Positions 16,750-26,276 are shown, counted from the first letter of the stretch. The stretch is DNA of 55,401 bases from Acidobacteriaceae bacterium (GCA_025352065.1 JANXUC010000073.1:1-55401); one strand, 5' to 3'. Numbers and translations are program-made. Notes: generated by a model from the sequence alone, not told the origin.

Positions 16750-18327
16750 ATGAAGCTGGAAATGACAACGCCGTCGAATTCCACCGCCTTAGCTCCTCGT
16801 CTCGGCTTCCGGCACTGGATGCAAATCGTTCTCGATGAGGCTCGAAATGCCGAGTCGGGATTTGCGTCTGGCCCTGTCCACGATCTTCGTGTGGCCATCC
16901 GTCGCTGCCGCTCCATGGCGGATGGTTTGCGGCACATTGATCCCGACCCAGCCTGGCGCGCCATGAAGCGGGCTGGCGGACGTGTCTTCCGAAGTCTTGG
17001 GGACCTTCGCGACGTGCAGGTGATGCGCGAGTGGATCCAACAACTTGCGCCTCCCGGCGATCCTTTAGCCCAGATTCTGGATGATTCGCTGGCCGAGCGG
17101 GAAGAGTCTCTGAAGCGTGAAGCTCAAACCACGCTCGGCCGGCTGGATCATGGGCAGTGGCGCAAGTGGGCCGATCACCTGGCCGCCCGCGCCGCCCGCG
17201 TTCCGCTCGGTGGCGCCGCGTTTCAATACCTGGCTTTGCAGCGCTGGCATGAGGCGAGGGAACTCCAGCGTCTGGCGTTGCGCAACCGCAGCCAGGCGTC
17301 CTGGCACGCACTACGTATCGGCATCAAGCGCCTGCGCTACACGGTGGAAAATTTTCTACCGGAGCACCATGAGCGTTGGGGTAAGGATCTGAAGGCGCTG
17401 CAGGATTCGCTGGGCGAGATTCACGATTTCGATGTGCTTTGGGGACACATCCGCGCGTACGGTTTTGAGGCCAAGCCTGAGGGACGTACCGAGAGCGGCC
17501 CCGACGCAAACTCCGCAGTCAGTTCAGACGATGGCGAAATCATCTCGCATTGGCGCACCCGCATCCGGGAAGAACGCGCGCGTCGGCTGGAAGACTACCG
17601 CAAGAAAATGGTAGGGCCTGATTCTTTGTGGCTCGTGTGGCGCGCGGAATTGCCGCAGGGACCTGCCCAACATAAGGCTCTAACGACCACGGCTCAGACT
17701 TTGGCAAAGTTTGCCGGGTCGAATCTGGTGCATGTACGTCACGTAACCAGCCTGGCTCTGCAGCTCTACGATGGCTTGGCGAAGACGGGCATTTTACGCC
17801 ACGCGGAAATAGAACACCGCAGGGTTCTCGAACTTGCGGCGATTCTGCAAGACGTCGGCCACTTTCGTCCGAGTCGGGCCTCTGGTCGAGGTAAAGACGG
17901 GCACGGCCATCACAAACGTTCCTACCGCATGCTGATGCAAATCGCTCCGCCCCCGGGGTGGACCGCGGAAGAATGGGCTGAGGTTGCGGCACTCGCACGC
18001 TATCATCGCGGTGCAATTCCTCGCTCAGAGCACGAAAGCTACCAGCGAATTCCAGCCGCAAAGCGGCGCAGGTTTTTGTTGCAGGCTGCGATTTTGCGCC
18101 TGGCGAACGCACTGGATGCCGGGCATACCCGCGCCGTCCGCTCGCTGAAGGTGGAGAAAACGGCAGAAACGATCCTGCTGGTGGTCGCCGGTTACTCCGA
18201 AGACCCTGTCACCTTGCCACAAATTGCAATTGCGAAACACCTTTTGGAAATTGCCTGTGGGCTGCCGCTGATGATTCGCTCGGTAGACGAGGAGAAGCCG
18301 CCCACGCGAATGCGGCGAGCGGCGTAG
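16750..18327 (+). CDS. CHAD domain fused to an HD/Ppx-GppA C-terminal-like domain
   Basis: A 525-residue cytoplasmic protein. The first part (about 10-290) is a CHAD domain: helical, rich in conserved His/Arg/Lys, with VHDLRVAIRRCRSM near 38-51, WHALRIGIKRLRYTVENF near 180, and LQDSLGEIHDFDVL. CHAD domains bind polyphosphate. The second part (about 315-515) resembles the HD-type C-terminal domain of exopolyphosphatase/GppA: HVRHVTSLALQLYDGL, HHKRSYRML, ALARYHRGAIP and LRLANALDAGHTR. The usual His-Asp pair is Gln-Asp here (LQDVGHF), suggesting weakened or lost hydrolysis. The sugar-kinase-like Ppx core is absent. Probable role: polyphosphate binding or signalling (inference). Confidence 0.8.
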   Translation: MKLEMTTPSNSTALAPRLGFRHWMQIVLDEARNAESGFASGPVHDLRVAIRRCRSMADGLRHIDPDPAWRAMKRAGGRVFRSLGDLRDVQVMREWIQQLAPPGDPLAQILDDSLAEREESLKREAQTTLGRLDHGQWRKWADHLAARAARVPLGGAAFQYLALQRWHEARELQRLALRNRSQASWHALRIGIKRLRYTVENFLPEHHERWGKDLKALQDSLGEIHDFDVLWGHIRAYGFEAKPEGRTESGPDANSAVSSDDGEIISHWRTRIREERARRLEDYRKKMVGPDSLWLVWRAELPQGPAQHKALTTTAQTLAKFAGSNLVHVRHVTSLALQLYDGLAKTGILRHAEIEHRRVLELAAILQDVGHFRPSRASGRGKDGHGHHKRSYRMLMQIAPPPGWTAEEWAEVAALARYHRGAIPRSEHESYQRIPAAKRRRFLLQAAILRLANALDAGHTRAVRSLKVEKTAETILLVVAGYSEDPVTLPQIAIAKHLLEIACGLPLMIRSVDEEKPPTRMRRAA

Positions 18328-18437
18328 TTTTTCGCACTTTTTGGGTCCGTCCGGCCTTAATCCTGTCCCAGGACCGCCAACCGCGTTATCATCAGAGAAG
18401 CCGCAGGCATCCCTAAAGCCAGCGGCCCGCTTCCCCC

Positions 18438-19283
18438 ATGCTCAACGGCAAACGCATCGCAGTCGTCCTTCCCGCTTACAACGCGGCTAAAACGTTGGAG
18501 GCCACCATTCGGGAGCTTCCCGATCTGGTCGACATCCGCATTCTCGTGGACGACCACAGCAAGGACGATACCGTTGCGGTTGCGAAGAAACTTGGCCTCC
18601 AGGTTTTCGTGCATGATCGCAACTACGGGTACGGGCGCAACCAGCAGACCTGCTACCGCGAAGCTCTGGCGGCGGGCGCGGATGTCGTCATCATGGTCCA
18701 TCCCGATTACCAATACACGCCGCTTCTCGCCACCGCGATGGCCAGCATGATCGCCTACGACGTCTACGACGTTGTGTTGGGTTCTCGGATCATCGGAGGG
18801 CAGGCGCGGCAGGGCGGGATGCCCTTGTGGAAGTACATCGCCAACCGGTTTTTAACTTTATTTGAAAACACCCTATTGGGCGCCAAGCTGTCCGAGTATC
18901 ACACGGGATATCGGGCTTTCAGCCGCAAGGTGTTGACTGATATTCCGCTATTGGAAAACTCCGACGATTTTGTTTTCGATAACCAGATGTTGGCGCAGTG
19001 CGTGTATTTCGGATTCCGCCTCGGCGAAGTGTCCTGCCCGACGAAGTATTTCCCGGAAGCGTCGTCCATCAATTTCCGTCGCAGTGTGAAATATGGACTC
19101 GGTGTGCTGCTGACTTCGGTGCAGTTTCTGCTGCAAAAATTGGGGCTCGCGCATCTTCGCATCTTCAGCGCGGAGGGACGGCGGCTCGATCTCGGCTACT
19201 ACGGTGGCTACTACTCGCCCGGCGGCCCCGGCGAAAAGACGGCTGCCGAAATTCCTGCCGAAGCGCCTTCGCGTGCCTCCTAG
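18438..19283 (+). CDS. Glycosyltransferase family 2
   Basis: A 281-residue GT-A-fold transferase. It starts with the typical [18 protein letters not shown] nucleotide-sugar-binding strand. Asp-rich motifs include VDDHSKDDT near 37 and the HPDYQYTP block (a DxD-like metal site) near 92. [20 protein letters not shown] segment resembles dolichol/undecaprenyl-phosphate mannose synthase-type enzymes. There is a weak amphipathic C-terminus but no clear transmembrane tail. It overlaps the downstream membrane protein gene. The likely role is transfer of a sugar to a lipid or glycan for the envelope; the donor is not determined. Confidence 0.87.
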   Translation: MLNGKRIAVVLPAYNAAKTLEATIRELPDLVDIRILVDDHSKDDTVAVAKKLGLQVFVHDRNYGYGRNQQTCYREALAAGADVVIMVHPDYQYTPLLATAMASMIAYDVYDVVLGSRIIGGQARQGGMPLWKYIANRFLTLFENTLLGAKLSEYHTGYRAFSRKVLTDIPLLENSDDFVFDNQMLAQCVYFGFRLGEVSCPTKYFPEASSINFRRSVKYGLGVLLTSVQFLLQKLGLAHLRIFSAEGRRLDLGYYGGYYSPGGPGEKTAAEIPAEAPSRAS

Positions 19284-20769
19284 CGGGGCTGACGCCGAGA
19301 CTTTGCGCTCGAGCCGCCTCAGCCTCCGGCAGCTCGCCCTTCTTCTGCTGACAACGTTGGCTGCTTTCCTGATTCACGGCTATCATCCTGCCGTTGAAGA
19401 TGCCGAGATTTATCTTCCTGGGATTAAGAAGGCGTTGAACCCGAATCTCTATCCCTACAACAATCAGTTTTTCGCCGCCCATGCCAGCCGCACATTATTT
19501 CCAAATTTGATTGCGGCGTCGGTCAAGCTCACGCACATTCCGCTGGACTATGCGCTACTGTTGTGGCATTTGGCGTCAATCTTCTTTCTGCTGCTGGCGT
19601 GCTGGAAGATCGGAAAGCTGTGCTTCGACGACGAGCGCGCGCAATGGGGCGGAGTACTTCTGGTCGCCGCGCTGTTGACGATTCCGGTGGCGGGGACTGC
19701 GCTATACATCCTGGACGAGTACCTCAATCCGCGTTCTATTTCCACGGTGACGATCTTGTTCGCTCTGATTGCCGTGGTCGAGCGCCGGTACGTTCGAGCT
19801 GTGCTGTGGTGCGCGTTTACGGCGGTGATTCACCCGTTGATGGTGGTGTTTGGGGTTTCCTATTTTGCGTTGCTGCTTTGGTTGCGGAGAAGCCAGCATT
19901 CGTTTGTGAATGCGGCATTTCTGCCTGTGGGTTTGCTCCTGCCGTTCCTTCAGCCAGTGACGGGCGCTTACCGCGAAGCTCTGCAAGCGCATTCGTACTT
20001 CTTTCTCTTACGGTGGGAGTGGTATGAGTGGCTCGGCATCTTTGGTCCCATTGTGCTGTTGTTCTGGTTTAAGAGCATTGCGCGACGCCGGGCGCTTGCG
20101 AACTTTGAACTGCTGGCCAATGCCACGATCTGGTTCGCCATTTTCTATTTCGCCGCAGGTCTGTTGATCACGATTCCAGACAGGTTCGCCCGACTTACGC
20201 TTTTCCAGCCCATGCGAGCGCTACATCTTGTTTACATTTTGCTCTTTGTTTTCAGTGGCGCCCTGCTGGCTCGATGTGTTCTCAAGACAGAACTTTGGCG
20301 TTGGTGCGTTCTCTTGGTGCCGCTGTGTGCGGGAATGTTTTACGCCCAACGACAACTGTTTCCGGCGACGCCTCACATCGAGTGGCCCGGCGTGACGCCT
20401 GCCAACGATTGGCTACAGGCTTTTGCCTGGATTCGCGAGAACACTCCGGTGGACGCTTATTTTGCGCTCGATCCTCAGCACATGGTGTTGCCGGGGGAAG
20501 ACCAGCACGGTTTTCGGGCGGTGGCCGAGCGCAGCATGTTGGCCGACAACGTGAAAGACGACGGCGCAGTGACCATGTTTCCAAGAATGGCGGATGAGTG
20601 GCAGCGTCAGGTTCGGGCGCAGGCGGGATGGAAGAACTTTCGGCTCGACGACTATCGCCGGCTGCAGACAAAGTTTGGGCTTACCTGGGTGCTTGTCGGG
20701 CAGCCTGGTTCGGAGGGGCTTCTGTGCCAATATGAGAACGAAACGTTGAAGGTGTGTCGGTTGAACTAA
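19204..20769 (+). CDS. Polytopic membrane protein (DUF6798-like), glycosylation-associated
   Basis: About 10-12 hydrophobic segments in 521 residues, with a luminal/periplasmic loop [20 protein letters not shown] near 60-80 and a soluble C-terminal portion (about 390-521). The acidic first loop is like that of lipid-linked-sugar (GT-C) transferases, and the sequence recalls the DUF6798 family, though I cannot check this. The annotated GTG would overlap the GT2 gene by 80 nt; GTG 19273 and TTG 19303 are alternatives, and no good ribosome-binding site decides. Tight linkage to the GT2 gene suggests both act on the same glycan. Confidence 0.75.
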   Translation: MATTRPAAPAKRRLPKFLPKRLRVPPSGADAETLRSSRLSLRQLALLLLTTLAAFLIHGYHPAVEDAEIYLPGIKKALNPNLYPYNNQFFAAHASRTLFPNLIAASVKLTHIPLDYALLLWHLASIFFLLLACWKIGKLCFDDERAQWGGVLLVAALLTIPVAGTALYILDEYLNPRSISTVTILFALIAVVERRYVRAVLWCAFTAVIHPLMVVFGVSYFALLLWLRRSQHSFVNAAFLPVGLLLPFLQPVTGAYREALQAHSYFFLLRWEWYEWLGIFGPIVLLFWFKSIARRRALANFELLANATIWFAIFYFAAGLLITIPDRFARLTLFQPMRALHLVYILLFVFSGALLARCVLKTELWRWCVLLVPLCAGMFYAQRQLFPATPHIEWPGVTPANDWLQAFAWIRENTPVDAYFALDPQHMVLPGEDQHGFRAVAERSMLADNVKDDGAVTMFPRMADEWQRQVRAQAGWKNFRLDDYRRLQTKFGLTWVLVGQPGSEGLLCQYENETLKVCRLN

Positions 20770-20789
20770 CTCTGCATTTAGAACTCTTT

Positions 20790-20872
20790 GTTATTCTGAG
20801 CCACAGAGAACATCCTGTTGCATGAAGCTGGTTTCCAGCGAAAGGGATTCCTCGCTGCGCTCGGAATGACAA
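20790..20872. repeat. 'GTCATTCCGAGCG' inverted-repeat element, copy B (left arm decayed)
   Basis: The right arm, AAAGGGATTCCTCGCTGCGC followed by TCGGAATGACA, is intact. The left arm is reduced to TTATTCTGAGC. The element lies between convergent genes. Confidence 0.7.
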
Positions 20873-20873
20873 A

Positions 20874-22172
20874 TCATGTTTTTAGAGCGTTGCTCTTAAA
20901 CCACGGCAACACTCCATATACTGCCAGCACCACCATCTGCGGATCGACTTGGCGCCGGTAATAGACTTCCACGTGCGTGAAATAGAACACGACGGGAAAA
21001 ACTAAAAGCATCGTCGCATACAGCGCAGCGACCGGGAAGTGCTCTCGAAACGCACGGCGCAGACCGATCAGCGCCAGCACGGTCAAACCTGTGCTAAAGA
21101 AAATGTTGGCTGGATCCAGCGGCTCTTCCGCCAAATAGCGCGGGTCCAGACTCCAGTATCCCGTCCAGATATAGACGAACCTTCGCACAGTGACCCAGGC
21201 AAACCAACTCTTGTGTCCGCGAATGTATTCCAGTGCCTGCACTTTCTTTTCGTCCATGTAGGCGATCTCGCCCATTTGCTTGAATTTCTGCCAATCGGCG
21301 TCGTTATGCCAGGGGCCGATTTGTCGCGGGCGCCAGTGAAAGGTGTCGCCATTGTTGCCAATCATCAACTCCAGGCCCATGGTGTCGCGAAAGGGCACGA
21401 AGCGGTGAAACACTTCGTAGTTGCGAAGGAACCACGGCGTGACGAAGAGAATAATGGTGAGAGAAGCGACGCTGAGCGGAATGAACCAGGCTTGTTTCTT
21501 TTGGAGCAGGCGAATGCCAATCCAACCTAGAAGGATTGGCAGTACAGTCAACACGATCGGTTCGGTGAGTGCAGTGAATCCCCAGAGCAGTCCGTATCCG
21601 ATCCATGCTTTTATGCTGACGGGCCGCTCAAATCGCAGCGTCAGCAGGAACAGAATTGCCAGTAGCAGTGTCGACAGCCAGGTGGCCCATATGCGCTCGA
21701 CGGAGAAATAAATGGCGTAAGGGAAGAACGCCCACGCCCAGCCGGACCAAACGGCCACTTTGTCGCCGAAGGTCTTCCGGGCAAAGAAAAATACAGGTAT
21801 GCACGTTAGCGCGGAAATCAGGGCATTCGACGAGAGCAGCACAAAGGCCGAAGTCGTGCTGTAGATGCCGAAAATCTTGAAAATTCCCGCGATGAAATAA
21901 GGATAGACAGGAGTCAGAAAGCCCGTGAGTCCAGTGTCTTGGAAAAGAGGGCTGCTGAACCCGTGTCCGGTGACGATGGAGCGCGCAATGCGTCCATTCT
22001 CGTAGGCGAAGCGCCAGTGGTCTCGATCTGGATCGAGTTGCTCCTGATAGAGAAATCCCATCACCGTGAGTCGAATTGCGAGCGCGACGAGGACCATGCA
22101 CCATTTGCTGTTGAGGCAAGCGCTGAAGCGTCCGCGAGTGGGAGGATTGTGCTGCTCGAGTGGAGTTTCCAT
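20874..22172 (-). CDS. GT39/ArnT-like membrane glycosyltransferase
   Basis: A 432-residue polytopic protein of the dolichyl-phosphate-mannose/ArnT (GT-C) type. The N-terminal cytoplasmic tail is followed by a first transmembrane helix near 27-45 and a periplasmic loop with acidic residues (DPDRDHWRFAYENGRIARSI), where the catalytic Asp of the class is expected. About ten further hydrophobic helices follow. It transfers a sugar from a polyprenyl-phosphate carrier to an envelope acceptor; the acceptor is unknown. It is convergent with the preceding membrane gene and is flanked on both sides by 'GTCATTCCGAGCG' elements. Confidence 0.83.
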   Translation of the reverse strand: METPLEQHNPPTRGRFSACLNSKWCMVLVALAIRLTVMGFLYQEQLDPDRDHWRFAYENGRIARSIVTGHGFSSPLFQDTGLTGFLTPVYPYFIAGIFKIFGIYSTTSAFVLLSSNALISALTCIPVFFFARKTFGDKVAVWSGWAWAFFPYAIYFSVERIWATWLSTLLLAILFLLTLRFERPVSIKAWIGYGLLWGFTALTEPIVLTVLPILLGWIGIRLLQKKQAWFIPLSVASLTIILFVTPWFLRNYEVFHRFVPFRDTMGLELMIGNNGDTFHWRPRQIGPWHNDADWQKFKQMGEIAYMDEKKVQALEYIRGHKSWFAWVTVRRFVYIWTGYWSLDPRYLAEEPLDPANIFFSTGLTVLALIGLRRAFREHFPVAALYATMLLVFPVVFYFTHVEVYYRRQVDPQMVVLAVYGVLPWFKSNALKT

Positions 22173-22225
22173 TTAGCGGGGAGCTTACCCGCCCGGATTC
22201 TAACAGAGGAAGTGCATGGAAAATT

Positions 22226-22312
22226 TGTCATTCCGAGCGGCAGCGAGGAATCCCTTTCACGACGAGCAGTTTTGCCAGCGAAAGGGATTCCTCGCTGCCG
22301 CTCAGCATGACA
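22226..22312. repeat. 'GTCATTCCGAGCG' inverted-repeat element, copy C
   Basis: Left TGTCATTCCGAGCGGCAGCG with AGGAATCCCTTTC; right GAAAGGGATTCCTCGCTGCC with GCTCAGCATGACA. The arms are almost perfect complements around a 25-nt centre. Confidence 0.85.
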
Positions 22313-22402
22313 AACCGGGTTTTCGCATCGGGCTTGGTTTACTGGAAACGTCCAAAATTGCGCTTAACACCCCATCCTGAGTAGCATCTAAAAGAAGAAC
22401 CT

Positions 22403-23650
22403 ATGGCAACTTCCACTACGACCGCTTCTCCCGGACGCTCCCCCCTGGCTTTTGGAGAAATCCTGTCGTTTTCCTACGACACTTTTTGCCAAAACAAGGT
22501 CCGTTTCGCGCTCACCGCCCTCGGCATGGTGATTGGAACGGCTTCCTTGATTTTGGTGGTCACGATTGGCATGACGGGCCGGCAGTATATCCTGAACCAG
22601 ATTCAGGCTATCGGCGCGAATCTTGTGTTCGCGGAATATGAGGGCGGAGCGCCGCGCATTACGGCCACTGCTCCCGATCCGCTGACCGTGGCCGATATTG
22701 ATGCCGTTCGCGCTCAGGTGCCTGCCGTCGTTTCGGCTTCGCCGTTCATGAATTTGAATGAGCGCATCAGCGTCGGAAATGGAAAGCAGCAGGATATTCT
22801 GGTCCTCGGCGTTTATCCGGAGTACCGTGCAGTGCGAAATCTCACGGTCCTCTCTGGACGTTTTTTTGATCAGGAAGACTATCTGGCGCGCAATAAGGTT
22901 GGCGTGATTACCGATAAGCTCGCGCGCAAGCTTTACGGTTCGCCGGAAGCCGCTCCAGGCCGCGTCCTCAAGCTCAGCGGGCTGCCGTTCACCGTGATTG
23001 GAACTTTCAAGGAAAGTGTGGAGACGTTCGGCCAATCCGAGGTGCAAGACAACACCATGGCGATTCCATACTCGGTCACGCGCTCGTTCATGGATACGCC
23101 CGTCGTGCGGCAAATTTATTTTTCCGTCGCGGACCCGTCGATGGTTGTGCCTGTTACCGCCCAAATCCGTAGCGTGATCCAGGCGCGACACCGCCCCGAA
23201 TCCGTGTATAACATCGAGAACTTCACTCAGCTATTGCAATTGGCTGATCGCAGTGCCACCGCTCTCACTCTGGTTTTATTGCTGGTTGCCGCCGTAGTTC
23301 TGCTGGTCAGCGGAATCGGAATTATGAACATCATGCTGGCGACCGTCAGTGCGCGTATTCGGGAAATTGGTATTCGCAAGGCGCTGGGCGCCACCAATCG
23401 GGAAATTCGCTTTCAGTTTCTCGCGGAAGCGATCCTGATTTCTTTGGTGGGCGGGGTTATCGGGATTGTTATCGGGTTGGCCATCCCGTTCTCGGTACGC
23501 TTCTTCTTTGACGACTTCCACATCCCAATCTCGGGATTGTCGGCCATCATCGCCATCATTGTTTCGTCGCTGGTGGGGATTATCTTTGGGACGGTTCCCG
23601 CAACCAGAGCCGCGCAGATGGACCCAGTGGAGAGCTTGCGGTACGAGTAG
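22403..23650 (+). CDS. MacB-like ABC transporter permease
   Basis: A 415-residue permease of the FtsX/MacB type: one N-terminal transmembrane helix (about 38-60), a large periplasmic MacB_PCD domain (about 61-275), then three helices (about 290-312, 335-362, 372-395) with the IGIRKALGATNREIRFQF loop that couples to the ATPase. There is no ATP-binding domain in this protein and no ATPase gene beside it, so its partner is elsewhere. Such systems act as mechanotransmission exporters of lipoproteins, peptides or drugs. The ATG follows a weak ribosome-binding site. Confidence 0.9.
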   Translation: MATSTTTASPGRSPLAFGEILSFSYDTFCQNKVRFALTALGMVIGTASLILVVTIGMTGRQYILNQIQAIGANLVFAEYEGGAPRITATAPDPLTVADIDAVRAQVPAVVSASPFMNLNERISVGNGKQQDILVLGVYPEYRAVRNLTVLSGRFFDQEDYLARNKVGVITDKLARKLYGSPEAAPGRVLKLSGLPFTVIGTFKESVETFGQSEVQDNTMAIPYSVTRSFMDTPVVRQIYFSVADPSMVVPVTAQIRSVIQARHRPESVYNIENFTQLLQLADRSATALTLVLLLVAAVVLLVSGIGIMNIMLATVSARIREIGIRKALGATNREIRFQFLAEAILISLVGGVIGIVIGLAIPFSVRFFFDDFHIPISGLSAIIAIIVSSLVGIIFGTVPATRAAQMDPVESLRYE

Positions 23651-23670
23651 GGCGGCTCTCAGTACGAATA

Positions 23671-23755
23671 GTGCGGCTGTCGGCTCTCATCTGTCAGCTA
23701 AACCGGAACCGCATGCAGAGCCAGCACTCGCCGAAAGCTGACAGCCGATAGCCGC
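23671..23755. repeat. Imperfect inverted repeat downstream of the permease gene
   Basis: CGGCTGTCGGCT with TGTCAGCT on the left pairs with AGCTGACAGCCGATAGCCG on the right around a centre of about 35 nt. Typical intergenic palindrome; function unknown. Confidence 0.6.
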
Positions 23756-23773
23756 TCCACGCTCCACAAACAG

Positions 23774-23798
23774 AAAAGCCGGGCAGTTTCGCCCGGCT
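23774..23798 (-). terminator. Rho-independent terminator of the 76-residue protein gene
   Basis: Read on the minus strand: AGCCGGGC, loop GAAACT, GCCCGGCT, then TTTC. An 8-bp GC-rich stem with a short T-run, about 145 nt after the stop at 23943. On the plus strand no T-run follows. Confidence 0.6.
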
Positions 23799-23942
23799 TC
23801 GCAATACCCCTGATCGTAAGTCTTAAGTTGTAGCTCGCGTTCAGTTTGTGCCACCTAGTTGAAACGCCGCGTAAGGGTGACATACTTTCGCGGTGAACTT
23901 GTTTATAAATTACCAGCTAGGCCAATTCCGGCCCGGCTGCGC

Positions 23943-24173
23943 TTACATGACGAGCGCCAGTCTCTCCAATTCCTTGCGAATCACGACCATGGAGCAGCCG
24001 GAACCCTCCACGCGGCAGGCTGAATCAAGCGCCGCCGACGGGGAGACGCCGAAGCCACGCCCCATCAGAAATACCTGCATTAGCTCCGCAGCATCGCGCG
24101 AGTCCATCCCGCCCTGCAAGAGGTCATTTCTAAGCGACGCCACTTCCATTACCGAGAACCTGTCGATCATCAT
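23943..24173 (-). CDS. Small conserved-looking protein, unknown function
   Basis: A 76-residue protein. GGAGGTGA lies exactly 7 nt before the ATG at 24173, one of the strongest ribosome-binding sites in the window, so the start is clear (an upstream in-frame start is much weaker). The sequence is soluble and helical, with a segment RNDLLQGGMDSRDAAELMQV and a short Cys-containing part (ACRVEGSGCSMVVIRKELER). The optimal site suggests high expression. No family recognised. It ends upstream of the hairpin at 23774-23798. Confidence 0.65.
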   Translation of the reverse strand: MMIDRFSVMEVASLRNDLLQGGMDSRDAAELMQVFLMGRGFGVSPSAALDSACRVEGSGCSMVVIRKELERLALVM

Positions 24174-24341
24174 GCTTTGGTCACCTCCGACCTTGGCTTT
24201 ATACATTGGACTACCCAACCTGCTGTTTGGTTGCATGCAATCCGCGTGCCGTACTGCGCCCTACCTAACAGTACGTATAAAAAGGCCTTTTGGTTTCCTA
24301 AACTGTTATCGGCAATATAGGTTGCGGGTCCTGAGAGATCC

Positions 24342-24366
24342 CTAGCACGAAAGTGCTAAGCACCTT
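24342..24366. terminator. Hairpin cluster with T-run
   Basis: CTAGCACGAAAGTGCTAAGC contains a 6-bp stem TAGCAC / GTGCTA with a GAAA tetraloop, and the overlapping palindrome GTGCTAAGCAC is followed by CTTTTT. It may end transcription from either side. It lies about 70 nt past the end of the Trm112-like gene. Confidence 0.35.
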
Positions 24367-24434
24367 TTTCGTCATCACTTTGACACGTTGTGTCGTTTTG
24401 GGATGAGAAGAAACGGCAGTTGCGACAAACTCAG

Positions 24435-24620
24435 CTATAGTTTTCCGGAGGTTGGGGCTGCTGGACCCATCGTCGCCTGGTCCACCAAAAGGATAGGGAT
24501 GCCATCCCGAACCGGATAGTTCCTTCCGCAACTGGCACACAGAAGGACATCGTCTTTCGCGGCGAGTGCCCCTCGGCACGCTGGACAGGCCAGAATCTCA
24601 AGCAGATCAGCGGGAATCAT
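24435..24620 (-). CDS. Trm112-like zinc-ribbon protein
   Basis: A 61-residue protein of the Trm112p/UPF0434 (YcaR) type: LLEILACPACRGAL at the start, then LLCASCGRNYPVRDGIPILL, giving two CxxC pairs for one zinc ion followed by the conserved PVRDGIP block. In eukaryotes Trm112 activates methyltransferases; bacterial members are small proteins of uncertain role. It is divergent from folD with about 90 nt between starts. Confidence 0.85.
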   Translation of the reverse strand: MIPADLLEILACPACRGALAAKDDVLLCASCGRNYPVRDGIPILLVDQATMGPAAPTSGKL

Positions 24621-24711
24621 CTTGAGAAGTGTAACTCTTCCTCCTCTTGGGGGCCACCTGCTCTAGCGGCCACAGTATTAGAATGGTGTTTTGCCCTATT
24701 CAGGAGTCTTT

Positions 24712-25641
24712 ATGCCCGCCACTATTCTCGACGGAACCAAAATCGCCAGTGATATCCGCGCCGAACTTGCTGCCGAAGTGAAATCCATGACTGCTGCCGG
24801 TGCGCGCCCGGGGCTTGCCGTGATCCTGGTCGGCGAAAATCCAGCCTCCGAAATCTATGTTCGCGGCAAGGTCAAGAGCTGCGAGGAACTCGGCATCTAC
24901 AGCGAGAAAATCACGCCGCCCACCACAATTACTACACTAGAACTTTGCCAGATGGTCGAAGGCCTGAATCGCCGCGACGAGATTGACGGTATCCTGGTTC
25001 AGCTTCCGCTGCCCGACCAGGTCGATGCCAAGAAGGTTTTGATGACGGTGCATCCTACCAAGGACGTTGACGGTTTCCATCCCATGAATGTGGGTTATCT
25101 TTCCACGCAGCGTCCCGGGCTGGTACCCTGCACCCCGGCGGGAGCGATGGAGGTTCTTCGCCGCAGCGGCATCGCTGTTGCTGGCAAGGAATCCGTGGTG
25201 GTTGGACGCAGCGACATTGTGGGCAAGCCCGCCGCCATGTTGCTGCTGAACGCGAATGCGACGGTGACGGTCTGCCACTCGAAGACGCACGACCTCGCAG
25301 CGGTTTGTCGCCGCGCCGATATTTTGGTTGCCGCCATCGGGCGCGCGGGCATGATCACCCGCGATTTCGTCAAGCCGGGAGCTACGGTGCTCGACGTTGG
25401 CATCAACAAGGTGACCGAGCGAGCCGAGTTTGAAAAATTCTTTGCTGGTAACAAGAAACGCGAAGAGAAATTCGCCGCGAAGGGTTCAACGCTGGTTGGC
25501 GACGTCCATCCCGAAGTCGCCGAGATCGCTGGAGCGATCACGCCAGTTCCCGGAGGCCTGGGGCCGCTCACCATTGCCATGCTGATGTCGAACACCGTGA
25601 AAGCCGCGAGGATGCGGCGCGGAAGCCCTGTGACGGTCTAA
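24712..25641 (+). CDS. folD: Methylene-THF dehydrogenase/methenyl-THF cyclohydrolase
   Basis: Interconverts 5,10-methylene-, methenyl- and 10-formyl-tetrahydrofolate with NADP+, supplying one-carbon units to purine synthesis (purH is also in this window) and to PanB. It has 309 residues. The catalytic Lys lies in the YVRGKVKSCEELGI region (about 50-63), with QLPLPDQ and KDVDGFHPMNVG as family signatures. The Rossmann segment VVVGRSDIVGKPAAMLLL is near 165-182 and the PVPGGLGPLTIAMLM block near 285. ATG 24712 has CAGGAG 5 nt upstream and is preferred over an upstream in-frame start at 24691. coaE starts 2 nt after its stop. Confidence 0.96.
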   Translation: MPATILDGTKIASDIRAELAAEVKSMTAAGARPGLAVILVGENPASEIYVRGKVKSCEELGIYSEKITPPTTITTLELCQMVEGLNRRDEIDGILVQLPLPDQVDAKKVLMTVHPTKDVDGFHPMNVGYLSTQRPGLVPCTPAGAMEVLRRSGIAVAGKESVVVGRSDIVGKPAAMLLLNANATVTVCHSKTHDLAAVCRRADILVAAIGRAGMITRDFVKPGATVLDVGINKVTERAEFEKFFAGNKKREEKFAAKGSTLVGDVHPEVAEIAGAITPVPGGLGPLTIAMLMSNTVKAARMRRGSPVTV

Positions 25642-25643
25642 GC

Positions 25644-26276
25644 GTGGCTTCCGTCAAGGTAGGGCTCACAGGCGCGATTGGCAGCGGGAAGTCATCCGTC
25701 GGCAAGATGTTTGCCGCACTCGGCGCCTATGTGACGGAAGCCGACCAGATTGCCCACGACTTAAGGCGTCCCGGCCAACCTGTCTACGAAGAAATCCTTC
25801 GCCATTTTGGGCGCGACATCTTGAGCCCCGATAGAACCATCGACAGAAAGAAACTGGCGGACGCGGCCTTCGGTACGTCGGACCATCCGAGCAATCGGAT
25901 CCAGGAACTCAACGCGATCGTGCATCCTGCGGTTGCCCAATATCAAAACAAGTGGATGGCCGACATCGCGAGCGAGCATCCCGGCGCAATCACCATTGTG
26001 GAAGCCGCGCTGATTTTCGAAGCGAATCTGCAATCCCACTTCGACCGCATCGTCGTGGTGACCTGCCCATTCGAAATTCGTGTGCAGCGCTGGATGTTGT
26101 GCAACCATGTGGACGAAAAGGCTGCGCGCCAGGAGCTGGAGCGGCGCATGGCGACACAGTGGCCGGAAGTAAAGAAGACCAACGCGGCTGATTACGTGAT
26201 CGACAATGCAGGGACTCAGGAGGAAACGGAGCAACAGGTGCGCCAGGTTTTCAGCCAGCTGAATTCGGGCAGGTAA
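25644..26276 (+). CDS. coaE: Dephospho-CoA kinase
   Basis: Phosphorylates the 3'-hydroxyl of dephospho-CoA, the last step of coenzyme A synthesis. It has 210 residues. The P-loop GAIGSGKSS is at 9-17, the substrate segment is EADQIAHDLRRPGQP, and the lid-like helix has VDEKAARQELERRMATQWP. The GTG start lies 2 nt after the folD stop, so the two are translationally coupled. panB and panC lie 1-2.6 kb downstream, so this is a partial CoA cluster. Confidence 0.94.
   Translation: MASVKVGLTGAIGSGKSSVGKMFAALGAYVTEADQIAHDLRRPGQPVYEEILRHFGRDILSPDRTIDRKKLADAAFGTSDHPSNRIQELNAIVHPAVAQYQNKWMADIASEHPGAITIVEAALIFEANLQSHFDRIVVVTCPFEIRVQRWMLCNHVDEKAARQELERRMATQWPEVKKTNAADYVIDNAGTQEETEQQVRQVFSQLNSGR

Noticed and set aside
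24330-24345. Glycine riboswitch, because CTCTCAGGA appears on the minus strand
   Set aside because: Only about eight bases match; the rest of the aptamer and a suitable downstream gene are absent. The bases belong to a local imperfect hairpin.
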